Notes: generated from the letters alone by a model not told the origin. A stretch of DNA of 64,000 bases from Mesorhizobium zhangyense (GCF_011045115.1 NZ_JAAKZG010000002.1:434001-498000); one strand, 5' to 3'. Positions 18,866 through 29,540 are shown, counted from the first letter of the stretch. Translations and numbers: made by a program.

Positions 18866-21100
18866 ATGACAGAACGGATCGTCAGTTTCGTGATGAGTGG
18901 CGGTGTCGGTTCGCGCCTATGGCCGCTGTCGCGCGAGGATAATCCAAAGCAGTTCCATGATCTGTCCGGCGATGGCTCCATGCTGGTCAAGACGTTGCGC
19001 CGTCTGAGGGCGCGGCTTGAAGGAGAAGCGCCTGTCTTCCTGATCGCGTCTGAACGCCATGCCGCGCGCGTGCATGCAGACGCCGCTTCCATCGGGTTCG
19101 CTGGTGGAACGGCGATTTTCGAACCGACCGGGCGCAACACCGCGGCAGCTGTCGCGATCGCATCGTTGCAAACGCTTGCCGCTTTCGGCGATGGTATCGT
19201 GCTGGTCGTACCGTCCGATCATGAAATTTCCACAGAGAAACAGTTCTGGGACACCATCGAGCGAGGTGTTCCCGCCGCCAAGGACGGACGATTGGTCGTC
19301 TTCGGCGTTCGACCGACCCAGCCGGAAACAGGCTATGGTTACATCGAGGTCGCAGCCAGAGGGCAAGGCGTTGTTGATGTCTCCCGCTTTGTCGAAAAGC
19401 CCGATCTGGAGACAGCCAAGACCTATCTGTCTGCCGGAAATTTCTTCTGGAACACCGGCATCTTCCTGTTTCGCGCCAGCGCCATGCGTGATGCGTTCAG
19501 GAAGTTCCAGCCTCAGATATGGGAGGCCGCCGAGGAGGCATTCCTTGCAGCCACGAACGACCTTTCCGGCCTTTATCTGCCGCTCGAACTCTACGATAAG
19601 GTTCCATCGATCTCGATCGACTATGCGATCATGGAGCATGCGACGGACATCGCCATGGTGCCAGCAAGCTTCCGTTGGAACGATCTTGGCTCCTGGCAAT
19701 CGCTGCTGGATGTCAGCCCTTCGGACATGGACGGAAATGTCATCGTCGGCGATGTCGTCGCCATAGATTGCCAGAACTCCTATATCCGCAGCGAGGGCCG
19801 CTTGCTGTCGGCGATCGGTCTGAAGGACGTCGCCATAGTGGCGACTGCGGACGCGACATTCGTGGCGCCGGTCAGCCGCAGCCAGAACGTCAAGAAGATC
19901 GTCGAGCAGCTGGAAAAGAGCGGCAGGCTCGAGACTAAATTCACGCCGTCGGCCGACCGCGTCGTGGTGAGCGGCGCATGGCGGCGGCGCGTGCAGCACT
20001 GGCTGTTTCAGGAAACATTGCCGCTATGGTCGACCGTCGGCGTCGATGAGCTGCACGGCGGCTTTCACGAGGCTCTGGCCTTCAGCGCCACGCCGCTGAT
20101 GAAGCCGAAGCGCATGCGCACCATGGCGCGCCAGGTCTATGCCTTCGCGGTTGCCAAGGCGCGCGGGTGGGACGGGCCGGCGGATGCACTGATCACGCAC
20201 GGCCTGGATTTCATGACGGGCAGGGGACGCACCGACCGCGGCGGCTGGGTGCGCACCATGAATGTCGACGGCAGCGTCGCTGATGCGACCGAAGATGCCT
20301 ATGACCATTCCTGCGTGCTCCTGGCGCTGGCGCATGCGCATATGTGCGGCAATCCCGATGCACTTCGGCTTGGCGAAGAAACCTTCGCCTTTATCGACGA
20401 GCATCTGGAAGACCACAGGCTGACCGGCTTTCTGGAGACGGCGGAAGGCGAGGGCATGCGGCGCTCCAACCCGCATATGCATCTTCTGGAAGCTTTCCTA
20501 GCCTGGCACACGGCGACGGGCGATCGCAGCCATCTCAGGCGTGCGGCACGGATCATCGATCTTTTCCGTGGCCACTTCTTCGACGCCGATAGCTGGACGC
20601 TGGGCGAATATTACGATGACGAATGGCGGCCAGTAGCGGGCGAGCAAGGCACATGGACGGAACCCGGCCATCATTTCGAATGGGCCTCGCTGCTGGTGGA
20701 TTATGCCGTCAAAAGCGGGCGCAACGATCTTACAGCTTACGCCAGAAAGCTTTATGCCTCCGCGATCGCCAATGGCCTCAATCGCTCGACGGGGCTCGCC
20801 TATGGCGCTGTGTCGCGGCAGGGTTTGCCGCTCGATCAGGTGTCGCGAAGCTGGCCGCAGGCGGAAGCGATCAAGGCCGCAATCGCGCTCGACGGCAGCG
20901 GCGGACCTGACCTCAAGCCGGAAGTCGAGGCGCGTGTCGGACGGCTTTTCCGCTGGCATATCGATCCAGCGCCGGTCGGCCTGTGGATTGACCGCATCGA
21001 TGAACGCGGTCGTTCATTGGCAACCGACGTGCCGGCCAGCATCTTCTACCACCTCATCTGCGCGCTGATGCAGTATCTGGACAGCACGGTCGATGACTAG
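18866..21100 (+). CDS. Mannose-1-phosphate guanylyltransferase fused to AGE-family isomerase
   Basis: 744 residues with two domains. Residues about 1-350 are a GDP-mannose pyrophosphorylase: GGVGSRLWPLSR (12-23), EPTGRNTAAAVAIA, FVEKPD and the NTGIFLF motif. Residues about 370-744 are an (alpha/alpha)6 barrel of the N-acylglucosamine 2-epimerase / mannose-6-phosphate isomerase type (WRRRVQHWLFQETLPLW, GGFHEALAF, DHSCVLLALAHAHM, WTEPGHHFEWASLL). It probably converts fructose-6-P to mannose-6-P at one end and mannose-1-P to GDP-mannose at the other, for cell-surface polysaccharide. The usual bifunctional ManC uses a cupin isomerase instead. A strong terminator follows. Confidence 0.88.
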   Translation: MTERIVSFVMSGGVGSRLWPLSREDNPKQFHDLSGDGSMLVKTLRRLRARLEGEAPVFLIASERHAARVHADAASIGFAGGTAIFEPTGRNTAAAVAIASLQTLAAFGDGIVLVVPSDHEISTEKQFWDTIERGVPAAKDGRLVVFGVRPTQPETGYGYIEVAARGQGVVDVSRFVEKPDLETAKTYLSAGNFFWNTGIFLFRASAMRDAFRKFQPQIWEAAEEAFLAATNDLSGLYLPLELYDKVPSISIDYAIMEHATDIAMVPASFRWNDLGSWQSLLDVSPSDMDGNVIVGDVVAIDCQNSYIRSEGRLLSAIGLKDVAIVATADATFVAPVSRSQNVKKIVEQLEKSGRLETKFTPSADRVVVSGAWRRRVQHWLFQETLPLWSTVGVDELHGGFHEALAFSATPLMKPKRMRTMARQVYAFAVAKARGWDGPADALITHGLDFMTGRGRTDRGGWVRTMNVDGSVADATEDAYDHSCVLLALAHAHMCGNPDALRLGEETFAFIDEHLEDHRLTGFLETAEGEGMRRSNPHMHLLEAFLAWHTATGDRSHLRRAARIIDLFRGHFFDADSWTLGEYYDDEWRPVAGEQGTWTEPGHHFEWASLLVDYAVKSGRNDLTAYARKLYASAIANGLNRSTGLAYGAVSRQGLPLDQVSRSWPQAEAIKAAIALDGSGGPDLKPEVEARVGRLFRWHIDPAPVGLWIDRIDERGRSLATDVPASIFYHLICALMQYLDSTVDD

Positions 21101-21110
21101 GGAATACAAT

Positions 21111-21145
21111 GGCTTGCGGGTTGAACATGATTCAACCTGCAAGCC
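21111..21145 (+). terminator. Intrinsic terminator after the GMP-AGE gene
   Basis: A 15-bp stem (GGCTTGCGGGTTGAA / TTCAACCTGCAAGCC, one G-U pair) with a 5-base loop CATGA, followed by GTTTTC. It lies between the converging GMP-AGE gene and betB and starts 10 bases after the TAG stop. Confidence 0.85.
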
Positions 21146-21157
21146 GTTTTCAATCGC

Positions 21158-22621
21158 TCAGTAGGGGCTCTCGACGTTGCCGGTCTCGACATAGACCGAC
21201 TTGATCTGTGAGTAGTGGCCGAGTGCCGCAAGCGCGTTCTCGCGGCCGATACCGGATTGCTTGACGCCGCCGAAGGGCATTTCCACCGGTGTCAGATTAT
21301 AGGCGTTGATCCAGCAGGTGCCGGCCTGCAACTCGCCGATGACGCGATGCCCGCGTTGCAGGTCACGCGTGAAGACGCCGGCGGCAAGCCCGAACTCGGT
21401 GGCGTTGGCGCGCTCGATCGCTTCCTCCTCGCTGTCGAAGGAAAGCACGCTCATCACCGGCCCGAATATTTCTTCGCGGGCAATGCGCATATCATCCGTC
21501 ACGCCGGTGAAGACGGTCGGTTCGACAAAGCAGCCACCCTCAAAACCTTGCAGCGAAGGAACACCACCACCGCAAGCGAGCGTCGCGCCGTCCTGCTTGC
21601 CGATCTCGATATAGCCCAGAACCTTCTCGTGCTGCGCCTTGTTGACCAGCGGCCCCATCTGCGTTTCCGGGTCGAGCGGGTCGCCGATGCGGATTTTCTT
21701 GGTGCGCTCGACAAGCCGTTCCACGAAGCGGCCGTGCAGACCCTTCTGGACGAAGACGCGGGTGCCGTTGGAGCAGATCTGGCCGGTAGAATAAAAATTG
21801 CCGAGCATTGCGCCGCCGATGGCATTTTCGATATCGGCATCATCGAACACGATCAGGGGCGACTTGCCGCCAAGCTCCATCGTCGCGTGCTTCATCTTGG
21901 AGCCTGCCAGCGATAGCACCTTGCGGCCGGTCGGCACGGAACCGGTGACCGACACCTTGGCGACGACATCGTGCTCGACGAGAGCGGCACCGACGTCGCC
22001 GTATCCCTGAACGACGTTGAACAGCCCATCCGGCAGGCCGGCTTCGGTGTAGATTTCGGCCAAGGCGAGCGCGGAAAGCGGCGTGTTCTCCGAAGGCTTG
22101 AACACCATGGCGTTGCCCATGGCGAGCGCCGGAGCCGATTTCCAGCCGGCGATCTGGATCGGGTAGTTCCAGGCGCCGATGCCGACGCATACGCCCAGCG
22201 CCTCGCGCCGCGTATAGGCGAACGGCCCGCCGAGATCGATGAAATCACCATTATAGGCGGCGATCGCGCCGCCGAAATATTCCAGACAATCGGCAGCCGA
22301 TGGGGCGTCGGCAACCAGCGTTTCCTGGATTGCCTTGCCGGTGTCGAGTGTTTCGAGCCGGGCAAGTTCCTCATTGCGGGCGCGCAATAAGTCGGCAGCG
22401 CGGCGCAGGATACGGCCACGCTCGACCGGCTTCAGCCGAGCCCATGCCGGTTGTGCCGCGCGTGCGGCCTCTACGGCCAGTTCGACGATATTGGGCGTTG
22501 CCGAATGAAGCGTCGCGATCGTCTCGCCGGTAGCCGGGTAGACGACCTGAAGCGGCGCGCCGCGTTCGTCGTCTACGAAACGGCCATTGATGTAGTGCGA
22601 GGCTTTCGGCTGTGCGCGCAT
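21158..22621 (-). CDS. betB: Betaine aldehyde dehydrogenase BetB
   Basis: NAD(P)-dependent oxidation of betaine aldehyde to glycine betaine, second step of the choline pathway. 487 residues from ATG 22621 ([15 protein letters not shown]), chosen because CCGGAGACG precedes it; a longer frame to 22648 has no such site. Aldehyde dehydrogenase motifs are present: [27 protein letters not shown] with the catalytic Glu, [17 protein letters not shown] with the catalytic Cys, and [11 protein letters not shown]. It is the last gene of the bet operon, 58 bases after betA. Confidence 0.94.
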   Translation of the reverse strand: MRAQPKASHYINGRFVDDERGAPLQVVYPATGETIATLHSATPNIVELAVEAARAAQPAWARLKPVERGRILRRAADLLRARNEELARLETLDTGKAIQETLVADAPSAADCLEYFGGAIAAYNGDFIDLGGPFAYTRREALGVCVGIGAWNYPIQIAGWKSAPALAMGNAMVFKPSENTPLSALALAEIYTEAGLPDGLFNVVQGYGDVGAALVEHDVVAKVSVTGSVPTGRKVLSLAGSKMKHATMELGGKSPLIVFDDADIENAIGGAMLGNFYSTGQICSNGTRVFVQKGLHGRFVERLVERTKKIRIGDPLDPETQMGPLVNKAQHEKVLGYIEIGKQDGATLACGGGVPSLQGFEGGCFVEPTVFTGVTDDMRIAREEIFGPVMSVLSFDSEEEAIERANATEFGLAAGVFTRDLQRGHRVIGELQAGTCWINAYNLTPVEMPFGGVKQSGIGRENALAALGHYSQIKSVYVETGNVESPY

Positions 22622-22679
22622 TATCGTCTCCGGATTCTTTATCAGCATGGCCGGTCAAGGCGCATCATGCAATCTATGC

Positions 22680-24332
22680 TCAGCGGTCTGAAACCTGCCA
22701 GCGCGGGTTGATCCATGGCTCCTGGTTGGACGGAGCAAGCGGGGTGCGGCCAAGGATGTGGTCGGCGGCCTTTTCGCCGGTCATGATCGACGGACCATTG
22801 AGATTGCCGTTGGTGACGCGCGGGAAGATCGAGGAGTCCGCCACGCGCAGGCCCTCGACGCCGATGACGCGGCATTCGGGATCGACCACGCTGCGCGGAT
22901 CATCGGCACGGCCCATGCGGCATGTGCCGCAGGGATGGTAGGCGCTTTCGGCGTGTTCGCGGATGAATTCATCAAGCTGCTCGTCGGTCTGGACGTGGCT
23001 GCCCGGCGATATCTCCTTGCCGCGATAGGGATCGAAGGCCGCCTGTCCGAAGATTTCGCGGGTCAGGCGGATGCAGTGGCGGAAATCTTCCCAGTCGTCG
23101 GGATGGGACATGTAGTTGAAACGGATTTCCGGCGTAGCCCATGGGTCGCTGGAGCGCAGCGTGATCGCCCCGCGCGACTTGGAGCGCATTGGCCCGACAT
23201 GCGCCTGGAAGCCATGCGATTTCGCTGCCGACTTGCCGTCATAGCTGATGGCGCCGGGCAGGAAATGATATTGGATATCCGGATAGTCGACGCCCGCTTT
23301 CGAGCGCACGAAGGCTGCGGCCTCGAAGTGATTTGTAGCGCCGAGACCGGTTTTGAAGAACAGCCACTCCGCCCCGATGATCGCCTTGGAAAACGGATTG
23401 AGCACCGAATAGAGCGTGATCGGCTGGGTCGATTCCTGCTGGATATAAAGCTCCATATGGTCCTGCAGGTTCTGACCGACGCCGGGACGGTCCGCCACCA
23501 CCTCGATGCCGTGCTGCCTGAGATGCGCTGCCGGCCCGATGCCCGACAGCATCAGCAGTTTGGGCGAATTGATCGAGGAGGCAGCAATGATCACTTCACG
23601 TCTTGCCTTAACGACCTGAATCTTTTTGCGAGCTTCGATCTCGACGCCGACGGCACGTTGACTCTCTATGACGATCTTTCGCGCGAAGCCGTTGATCAGT
23701 TTGACATTCTTGCGCTTGAGGGCAGGGCGCAGATAGGCATTCGCTGCAGACCAGCGCCGACCACCGAAGATGGTCTGCTCCATGGCTCCAAAACCTTCCT
23801 GCTTCGAGCCATTATAGTCGTCGGTGAGTTCGAAACCGGCCTGATGCCCGGCCTCGACGAAGGCCGAATAGAGCGGGTTCTTGCGTGGGCCGCGCTGGAT
23901 ATTGAGAGGCCCGTTGGTGCCGCGCCAGCCATCCTCGCCGCCATGCGAAGTTTCCATGCGTTTGAAGTAGGGCAGGACATCGGCATAGCTCCAGCCGTTC
24001 GCACCTTCCTCGGCCCAATGGTCGAAATCATGCGAGTGGCCGCGCACATAGACCATGCCGTTAATGGAGGACGAGCCGCCCATGACCTTGCCGCGCGGCG
24101 TAGCCAGCACTCGCCCGTTGAGATGCGGTTCCGGCTCGCTGGAAAAGCCCCAGTCGTAGCGGCTCATATTCATCGGGATGGACAGCGCCGAGGGCATCTG
24201 GATGAAGGGGCCGAAATCGGTGCCGCCATATTCGATGACGATGACCGAGTACTTGCCATCCTCCGACAGGCGGTAGGCCATGGCCGAGCCGGCCGAACCC
24301 GAGCCGACGATGACGAAATCTGCTTCAAGCAT
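22680..24332 (-). CDS. betA: Choline dehydrogenase BetA
   Basis: FAD-dependent GMC oxidoreductase oxidising choline to betaine aldehyde (and able to continue to betaine). 550 residues with the N-terminal dinucleotide-binding [13 protein letters not shown] (10-22), [14 protein letters not shown], the second GMC signature [18 protein letters not shown], and the C-terminal [13 protein letters not shown] with the conserved catalytic His region. Its start overlaps the upstream dehydratase gene by 8 bases, so translation is coupled. Confidence 0.95.
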   Translation of the reverse strand: MLEADFVIVGSGSAGSAMAYRLSEDGKYSVIVIEYGGTDFGPFIQMPSALSIPMNMSRYDWGFSSEPEPHLNGRVLATPRGKVMGGSSSINGMVYVRGHSHDFDHWAEEGANGWSYADVLPYFKRMETSHGGEDGWRGTNGPLNIQRGPRKNPLYSAFVEAGHQAGFELTDDYNGSKQEGFGAMEQTIFGGRRWSAANAYLRPALKRKNVKLINGFARKIVIESQRAVGVEIEARKKIQVVKARREVIIAASSINSPKLLMLSGIGPAAHLRQHGIEVVADRPGVGQNLQDHMELYIQQESTQPITLYSVLNPFSKAIIGAEWLFFKTGLGATNHFEAAAFVRSKAGVDYPDIQYHFLPGAISYDGKSAAKSHGFQAHVGPMRSKSRGAITLRSSDPWATPEIRFNYMSHPDDWEDFRHCIRLTREIFGQAAFDPYRGKEISPGSHVQTDEQLDEFIREHAESAYHPCGTCRMGRADDPRSVVDPECRVIGVEGLRVADSSIFPRVTNGNLNGPSIMTGEKAADHILGRTPLAPSNQEPWINPRWQVSDR

Positions 24333-25329
24333 CTGCGGTGTGCTTCATGAAATCGTTGAAGGAAACATTGCCGCCGGTGGCGACAACGAGAACGGTCTTG
24401 CCGGCGACATCGATCTTGCCGTCGAGCAAGGCGGCGAGCGAGGCCGCGCCCGAAGGTTCGAGCACCAGTTTCAGCCGCTCGAAGGCGGTCTTCATGGCGC
24501 GGCGTACGGAAGCGTCGTTGACGGTAACGCCGCGCATGCCGGCCTGGCTCATCGCCGCGAATGGGGCCTCGCCCGGCTTGCGCGCCATCAACCCGTCGCA
24601 GATGGATTTTCCGCCGAGCGGCATGGTTTCGATTGCACCATGGTCTATCGACGTGCCCATGCCGTTAAAACCTTCGGGCTCGACGCCGTAGATGGCGGTG
24701 TTCGGCGACAGGTAGTGGAAGGCAAGCGCCACGCCGCCGATCAGCCCGCCGCCGCCGATGGAGCAGAACAGCAGATCGGCGCTGGCGTCCTTGACTGCCA
24801 ACTGCTCCAGCGCTTCAAGACCCGTACCGGCCTGACCGGCGACGATTTCCGGATCGTCAAAGGGGTGCAGCAATGCGAGATTTTCTTCCCCGGCGATCTG
24901 CCGGGCGCGTTCGGCGGCGACCTCCTCGCGAGCGCGGTCGCCATGGTCTGTCAGCACCACTTTAGCACCATAGCCGGCGGTGGCGTCACGCTTGGCGGCC
25001 GGCGCATCGATCGGCATGACGATGGTGACCGGAATGCCGAGCGCCTGGCCGGCGGCGGCCAGCCCTTGCGCGAAATTACCGGAGGAATAGGCGACAACAC
25101 CACGCTTGGCTTCTTCCGGCGAAAGCTGCTTCAGGCGCCAATACGCGCCGCGCACCTTGAAGGAGCCGGCCCATTGCAGTGATTCCGGCTTGACGAAGAC
25201 GCGTGCAGCACCCGTCTGTTCAGCGAGAAAGCGCGATTCCAGAAGCGGCGTGATCTGCGTCGCCTGCGAGGAGACGGCATATGCCTTTTTCAGATGGTCT
25301 AGCGTCGGAACAAATACCTTCGTCATCAT
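24325..25329 (-). CDS. PLP-dependent threonine/serine dehydratase-like protein in the bet operon
   Basis: 334 residues of fold-type II PLP enzyme: SFKVRGA with the Schiff-base Lys58, [10 protein letters not shown] substrate loop, and the [11 protein letters not shown] phosphate-binding loop. It lacks the ACT-like regulatory domain of biosynthetic IlvA, so it resembles catabolic TdcB-type enzymes or serine/threonine racemase-dehydratases. The start was placed at 25329, where ATGA overlaps the betC stop by four bases; a longer frame running far into betC is not credible. Its place inside a choline operon suggests a role in amino acids derived from betaine breakdown (glycine, serine), which is inference. 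Confidence 0.86.
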   Translation of the reverse strand: MMTKVFVPTLDHLKKAYAVSSQATQITPLLESRFLAEQTGAARVFVKPESLQWAGSFKVRGAYWRLKQLSPEEAKRGVVAYSSGNFAQGLAAAGQALGIPVTIVMPIDAPAAKRDATAGYGAKVVLTDHGDRAREEVAAERARQIAGEENLALLHPFDDPEIVAGQAGTGLEALEQLAVKDASADLLFCSIGGGGLIGGVALAFHYLSPNTAIYGVEPEGFNGMGTSIDHGAIETMPLGGKSICDGLMARKPGEAPFAAMSQAGMRGVTVNDASVRRAMKTAFERLKLVLEPSGAASLAALLDGKIDVAGKTVLVVATGGNVSFNDFMKHTADA

Positions 25330-26852
25330 TCGCCTCTCGGGAAACGCTTCTGGTCTTCCAGAGTGTCCAGATTCATGTGGTTGCGCATGTAGCGCTCTGA
25401 CGCCTTCTGCAGCGGCTGAAATTCCCACGGATAGTAGGAACCGTTTCGGAGCGCCGGGTAGACGACCCAGCGCCTTGCCTGGCTCTGGCGCACGGCGGCG
25501 TCGAATGCGGCCATATCCCAACGCGCCCGGACTTTTTCCATGAAAGCCGCGACAAGTCCGGCATGGGCAGGATCGGCGGCGAGATTGGTCAACTCCAGCG
25601 GATCCGATTCAAGATCAAACAGTTGCGGCGGGTCGATCTCGCAATGGATGAATTTGTAGCGCCCCTCGCGGATCGCAACCATTGGCGCGTAGGAGCCTTC
25701 GGCGGCGTATTCCATCAGCACCGGCGCGTTGCGCGTTTCGCCGTTGATCAGCGGCAGGAGCGACTCGCCGTCGGTCCAAGGCATAGTCGCGCTCATGTCG
25801 ATGCCGACGAGATCGCACAGTGTCGGGCAGATATCGAGGTTGGAAACGGGCGCATTGATCAGGCTGGGACTGATGCCCTTGCCGGCGATCATCAGCGGCA
25901 CGCGCGCCGCGCCCTCGAAGAAGCACATCTTGAACCACAGGCCACGCTCGCCGAGCATGTCGCCATGGTCGGAGCAGAATAGGATGATCGTGTCGTCCAG
26001 CATGCGCGTGCGCTCGAGCACGGAGACGAGTTCGCCGACCTTATCGTCGAGATATGAAATATTGGCGAAATAGCCCTGCCGCGAACGGCGGATTTGTTCA
26101 GGCGTTATGTCGAAGCTGTCGTAGTCGCTGGCGAGATAGAGCCGCTGCGAGTGGGCGTCCTGCTCGTCCTTCGGGATGAAACCGACTTCTGGCTCCAGTG
26201 CTGGGCAATTCTCGTAAAGGTCCCAATATCTGCGCCGCGCGACATATGGGTCATGCGGATGTGTGAAGGAGACGGTGAGGCACCAGGGGCGGCGGTTGGC
26301 GTCATCCGAGGTGCGGGCATGGTCGTAGAGCTTCTGCGTCGCGTGAAAGGCGACCTCGTCGTCATATTCCATCTGGTTGGTGATCTCGGCCACACCGGCG
26401 CCGGTGACAGACCCCAGATTGTGATACCACCAGTCGATGCGCTCTCCGGGTTTGCGGTAGTCCGGCGTCCAGCCGAAATCGGCGGGGTAGATGTCGGTCG
26501 TCAGGCGCTCCTCGAAGCCGTGCATCTGGTCCGGCCCGACAAAATGCATCTTGCCGGACAGACAGGTGTGATAGCCGGCGGCGCGCAGATGGTGGGCGTA
26601 GGTGGGGATCGAAGATACGAATTCGGCGGCGTTGTCATAGACTTCGGTGCGCGAGGGCAACTGGCCGCTCATGAACGAGGCGCGGCCCGGCGCGCAGAGC
26701 GGCGAGGCGGTGTAGTTATTGCGGAAGCGGGCCGAACGGGCGGCCAGCGCCTTCAGGTGCGGCGCGTGGAGAAAGTCGGCCGGGCCATCCGGAAACAGCG
26801 TCCCGTTCAATTGGTCGACCATGATGATGAGGATGTTGGGCCGGCCGGTCAT
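25326..26852 (-). CDS. betC: Choline-sulfatase BetC
   Basis: Hydrolyses choline-O-sulfate to choline and sulfate, feeding the betaine pathway. 508 residues; [14 protein letters not shown] carries the metal-binding Asp at the N-terminus and [17 protein letters not shown] carries the sulfatase signature with Cys53 (converted to formylglycine). The alkaline-phosphatase-like metal site [15 protein letters not shown] is present. The C-terminus matches the choline-sulfatase extension. It overlaps betI by four bases, the Sinorhizobium-type betI-betC order. Confidence 0.94.
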   Translation of the reverse strand: MTGRPNILIIMVDQLNGTLFPDGPADFLHAPHLKALAARSARFRNNYTASPLCAPGRASFMSGQLPSRTEVYDNAAEFVSSIPTYAHHLRAAGYHTCLSGKMHFVGPDQMHGFEERLTTDIYPADFGWTPDYRKPGERIDWWYHNLGSVTGAGVAEITNQMEYDDEVAFHATQKLYDHARTSDDANRRPWCLTVSFTHPHDPYVARRRYWDLYENCPALEPEVGFIPKDEQDAHSQRLYLASDYDSFDITPEQIRRSRQGYFANISYLDDKVGELVSVLERTRMLDDTIILFCSDHGDMLGERGLWFKMCFFEGAARVPLMIAGKGISPSLINAPVSNLDICPTLCDLVGIDMSATMPWTDGESLLPLINGETRNAPVLMEYAAEGSYAPMVAIREGRYKFIHCEIDPPQLFDLESDPLELTNLAADPAHAGLVAAFMEKVRARWDMAAFDAAVRQSQARRWVVYPALRNGSYYPWEFQPLQKASERYMRNHMNLDTLEDQKRFPRGE

Positions 26853-27442
26853 GAAGGCTTCTTGTGCTGGAGAAGTTTCGTTTCGAGATAATCTTCGACG
26901 AGGGCGACAGCGCTCGCCGCATTGGGCGTGCCGTCCTTGAGTGCCCGGCGAATGTAGAGGCCGTCGATCAGAGCGGCGATTGCTTCTGCGACGTGCCCCG
27001 CTTCATTTCGCGCCATCAGCCCGGACAGGCCGCTCATCAGGTTGGAATGCAGCCGCCGTGCATAGACGCGCAGCAGGCGGCGCAGCGCCGGTGCCTTCTG
27101 GGCTTCGACGTAGAAGGCGAGCCACGCCGCGATGATTTCCGGCTGGAACTGTTTGTCGGAAAAATTGACTGCGATGATCGCCAGAACGCGTTCTTTTGCA
27201 TTGCCTGCCTGCTGCAAGGCGGCGCGCGCATCGGCGTTCAGTTCGGACAATATGTGCCGCATCGTCGCCTGCAGAAGCTCGTCCTTGGCACCGAAATAGT
27301 GATGCGCCAGCGCGGACGATACGCCGGCACGCCCGGCGATCTCCGACATGGTGACGTCCAGCGAACCGCGCTCGCCGATCGCCGAGATCGTCGCGTCGAT
27401 CAGCGCCTTGCGGCGCAGCGGTTCCATTCCGAGTTTGGGCAC
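26849..27442 (-). CDS. betI: TetR-family repressor BetI
   Basis: Choline-responsive repressor of the bet genes. 197 residues starting at GTG 27442 (sequence [22 protein letters not shown]), which matches the usual BetI start and length (about 195) and has AGGAG 8 bases upstream; a TTG 48 bases further upstream lies inside the operator and is less likely. The N-terminal HTH is [28 protein letters not shown]. First gene of the betI-C-dehydratase-A-B operon. Confidence 0.92.
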   Translation of the reverse strand: MPKLGMEPLRRKALIDATISAIGERGSLDVTMSEIAGRAGVSSALAHHYFGAKDELLQATMRHILSELNADARAALQQAGNAKERVLAIIAVNFSDKQFQPEIIAAWLAFYVEAQKAPALRRLLRVYARRLHSNLMSGLSGLMARNEAGHVAEAIAALIDGLYIRRALKDGTPNAASAVALVEDYLETKLLQHKKPS

Positions 27443-27470
27443 TTGAGACACTCCTGGCGGAACATTATTT

Positions 27471-27490
27471 TTTATTGACTCATCAATCAA
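27471..27490. promoter_or_regulatory. BetI-type operator
   Basis: A 20-bp near-palindrome TTTATTGACTCATCAATCAA; the half sites TTTATTGA and TCAATCAA are inverted with 7 of 8 matches around CTCA. It closely resembles the BetI consensus known from gamma- and alphaproteobacteria (TTGATTGA-N4-TCAATmAA). It lies 29 bases upstream of the betI GTG and 138 bases upstream of the divergent thiolase gene, so it could control both directions. Confidence 0.75.
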
Positions 27491-27627
27491 TATAAAATCC
27501 GTCGTGATGTTCCACCACGCGACAACTCTTTACCGCAGTGCAATATACGTTCATACTTGAACAGAAATCTGCTTGTTGGATTCAAACCGCAAATGTCGCA
27601 ACATGCGACCTGCTGATGGAGGAATTT

Positions 27628-28794
27628 ATGACTGCATGCATCGTGGGCTGGGCTCACTCGCAATTCGGCAAGCTTGCGGACGAGACCGTCGAGAGCCTGA
27701 TCGTCAAGGTAACGAATGATGCACTCGACCATGCCGGCATCGGGCCGGAGGATGTCGACGAGATCGTGCTTGGCCATTTCAATGCCGGCTTCTCGCCGCA
27801 GGATTTCACCGCCAGCCTCGTGCTGCAGGCTGACGATCGGCTACGCTTCAAGCCCGCGACACGCATCGAGAACGCCTGCGCGACCGGCTCGGCCGCAGTG
27901 CGCCAGGGCATCCGGGCGCTGGAGGCCAAGGCTGCCCGCGTCGTGCTCGTCGTGGGCGTCGAGCAGATGACCGCCACGCCAGGACCGCAGGTCCAGCAGA
28001 ACCTGATCCGCGCCTCCTACATGAAGGAAGAGGCCGACATCCCGGCGGGCTTCGCCGGCCAGTTCGGCAAGATCGCGGCTGCCTACTTCCAGCGTCACGG
28101 CGACCAGTCGGACGCGCTGGCCTACATCGCCGCGAAGAACCACCGGAACGGCGTCGACAATCCCTATGCGCATATGCGCAAGGATTTCGGCTACGAGTTC
28201 TGCCGCACGGAGAGCGAGAAGAATCCCTTCGTCGCGGGTCCGCTCAAGCGCACAGACTGCTCGCTCGTTTCGGACGGCGCCGCCGCGATCGTGCTGACCG
28301 ACGCGACGACGGCGCTTTCGATGCGCCGCGCCGTCGCTTTCCGCGCCAACGAGCACGTGCAGGACTTCCTGCCGATGTCGAAGCGCGACATCTTGCTGTT
28401 CGAGGGCTGCGAGGAAGCCTGGGCGCGGGCGCTGAGGAATGCCGGCGTGACGCTGGACGATCTGTCCTTCGTCGAAACGCATGATTGCTTCACCATTGCC
28501 GAACTGATCGAATATGAGGCCATGGGGCTGGCCAAGCGCGGCGAGGGCGGCAAGGTTGCGCTCGAAGGCCAGACGCAGAAGGATGGCAGGCTGCCGGTCA
28601 ACCCGTCCGGCGGGTTGAAGGCCAAGGGCCATCCGATCGGCGCGACGGGCGTTTCGATGCACGTCCTGACCTCGATGCAGCTGACCGGCGAGGCCGGCGG
28701 CATCCAGATCCCCAACGCCAAGCTTGGCGGCATCTTCAATATGGGCGGCGCCGCGGTGGCGAACTACGTCTCCATCCTGGACCGGATCAGATGA
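27628..28794 (+). CDS. Thiolase-family acyl-CoA acyltransferase
   Basis: 388 residues. ENACATGSAA holds the acyl-accepting Cys84, HDCFTIAE and KAKGHPIGATG carry the His and Cys/His region of thiolases; overall closer to the SCP-x/acetyl-CoA acetyltransferase branch than to PhaA. The start ATG 27628 has a GATGGAGGAA site; an upstream in-frame ATG at 27538 would add a poorly coding stretch. Divergent from betI and four-base overlap with the SDR gene. The substrate is unknown; perhaps a beta-ketoacyl-CoA intermediate in breakdown of a quaternary amine, but this is only context. Confidence 0.85.
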   Translation: MTACIVGWAHSQFGKLADETVESLIVKVTNDALDHAGIGPEDVDEIVLGHFNAGFSPQDFTASLVLQADDRLRFKPATRIENACATGSAAVRQGIRALEAKAARVVLVVGVEQMTATPGPQVQQNLIRASYMKEEADIPAGFAGQFGKIAAAYFQRHGDQSDALAYIAAKNHRNGVDNPYAHMRKDFGYEFCRTESEKNPFVAGPLKRTDCSLVSDGAAAIVLTDATTALSMRRAVAFRANEHVQDFLPMSKRDILLFEGCEEAWARALRNAGVTLDDLSFVETHDCFTIAELIEYEAMGLAKRGEGGKVALEGQTQKDGRLPVNPSGGLKAKGHPIGATGVSMHVLTSMQLTGEAGGIQIPNAKLGGIFNMGGAAVANYVSILDRIR

Positions 28795-29534
28795 AGCATT
28801 CGGCCGTCGTCACCGGAGGCGCGTCGGGCATCGGCACAGCGATTGCCCGTCGCCTTTTGGACGATGGCTGGCCGGTTGCGATCATCGACGCCGACGAGCA
28901 GGCCCTGCTGACGGCGGAAGACCTGTTCGTCGACGAGAATGCGATCTTCCTTCAGGCCGACATTACCGACGAGGAAGAAATCGCAAATGCCTTCGACGAG
29001 GTGGTCGATCGGCTGGGGCTGATCGGCGGCTTGGTCAATTCGGCGGGCATTTCCCGCGATGTTTCGGCCGAAGACACCAGCGCCGAATTGCTGCGGGAAC
29101 TGCTCGACGTCAATCTGGTCGGCGCTTTCATCGCGGCGAAGGCATCGCTGGAACGCATGGGCGCGACGCTCTCCATCGTCAACATCGCCTCGGTTTCCGG
29201 CATGCGCGCCAATCGCGGGCATCTCGCCTATGGCGCTTCAAAGGCCGGCCTGAAAATGATGTCGGAAGTGCTGGCGCTGGAATTCGGCAATCGCGGCGTG
29301 CGGGTCAATTGCGTCGCACCGGGGCCGATGGAGGCTGCCGTGGTTTCGGGCCGGCATTCGGTCGAGGAGCGGCGGCTGTGGATCGGCCATGTGCCGCAAG
29401 CCCGCTATGGCGAACCGGAAGAGATAGCGGCAGCGGTCGCCTTCCTGCTTTCCCCCGAGGCCAGCTTCGTCAACGGCCACACACTGGCTGTGGATGGCGG
29501 GTTTCTTTCTGCAGGTGTCCACGGCGAGAGATAG
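28791..29534 (+). CDS. Short-chain dehydrogenase/reductase (SDR)
   Basis: 247 residues, classical SDR: cofactor motif TGGASGIG (8-15), LVNSAGIS, catalytic Ser134, Tyr147 and Lys151 (YGASK). Asp33 after the second strand suggests preference for NAD(H). It overlaps the thiolase gene by four bases, so the two likely act in sequence, for example as beta-hydroxyacyl-CoA dehydrogenase followed by thiolysis. Specific substrate not identifiable. Confidence 0.87.
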   Translation: MKHSAVVTGGASGIGTAIARRLLDDGWPVAIIDADEQALLTAEDLFVDENAIFLQADITDEEEIANAFDEVVDRLGLIGGLVNSAGISRDVSAEDTSAELLRELLDVNLVGAFIAAKASLERMGATLSIVNIASVSGMRANRGHLAYGASKAGLKMMSEVLALEFGNRGVRVNCVAPGPMEAAVVSGRHSVEERRLWIGHVPQARYGEPEEIAAAVAFLLSPEASFVNGHTLAVDGGFLSAGVHGER

Positions 29535-29540
29535 ATTGTC

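Noticed and set aside
22758-24350. Plus-strand frame of 530 codons opposite betA
   Set aside because: Antisense to a clear choline dehydrogenase with all GMC motifs; composition biased to Arg/Ala/Gly/Asp as expected of a shadow frame.
27538-27627. N-terminal extension of the thiolase
   Set aside because: The extra 30 residues are atypical for the family and a GGAGGA ribosome site precedes the internal ATG at 27628.
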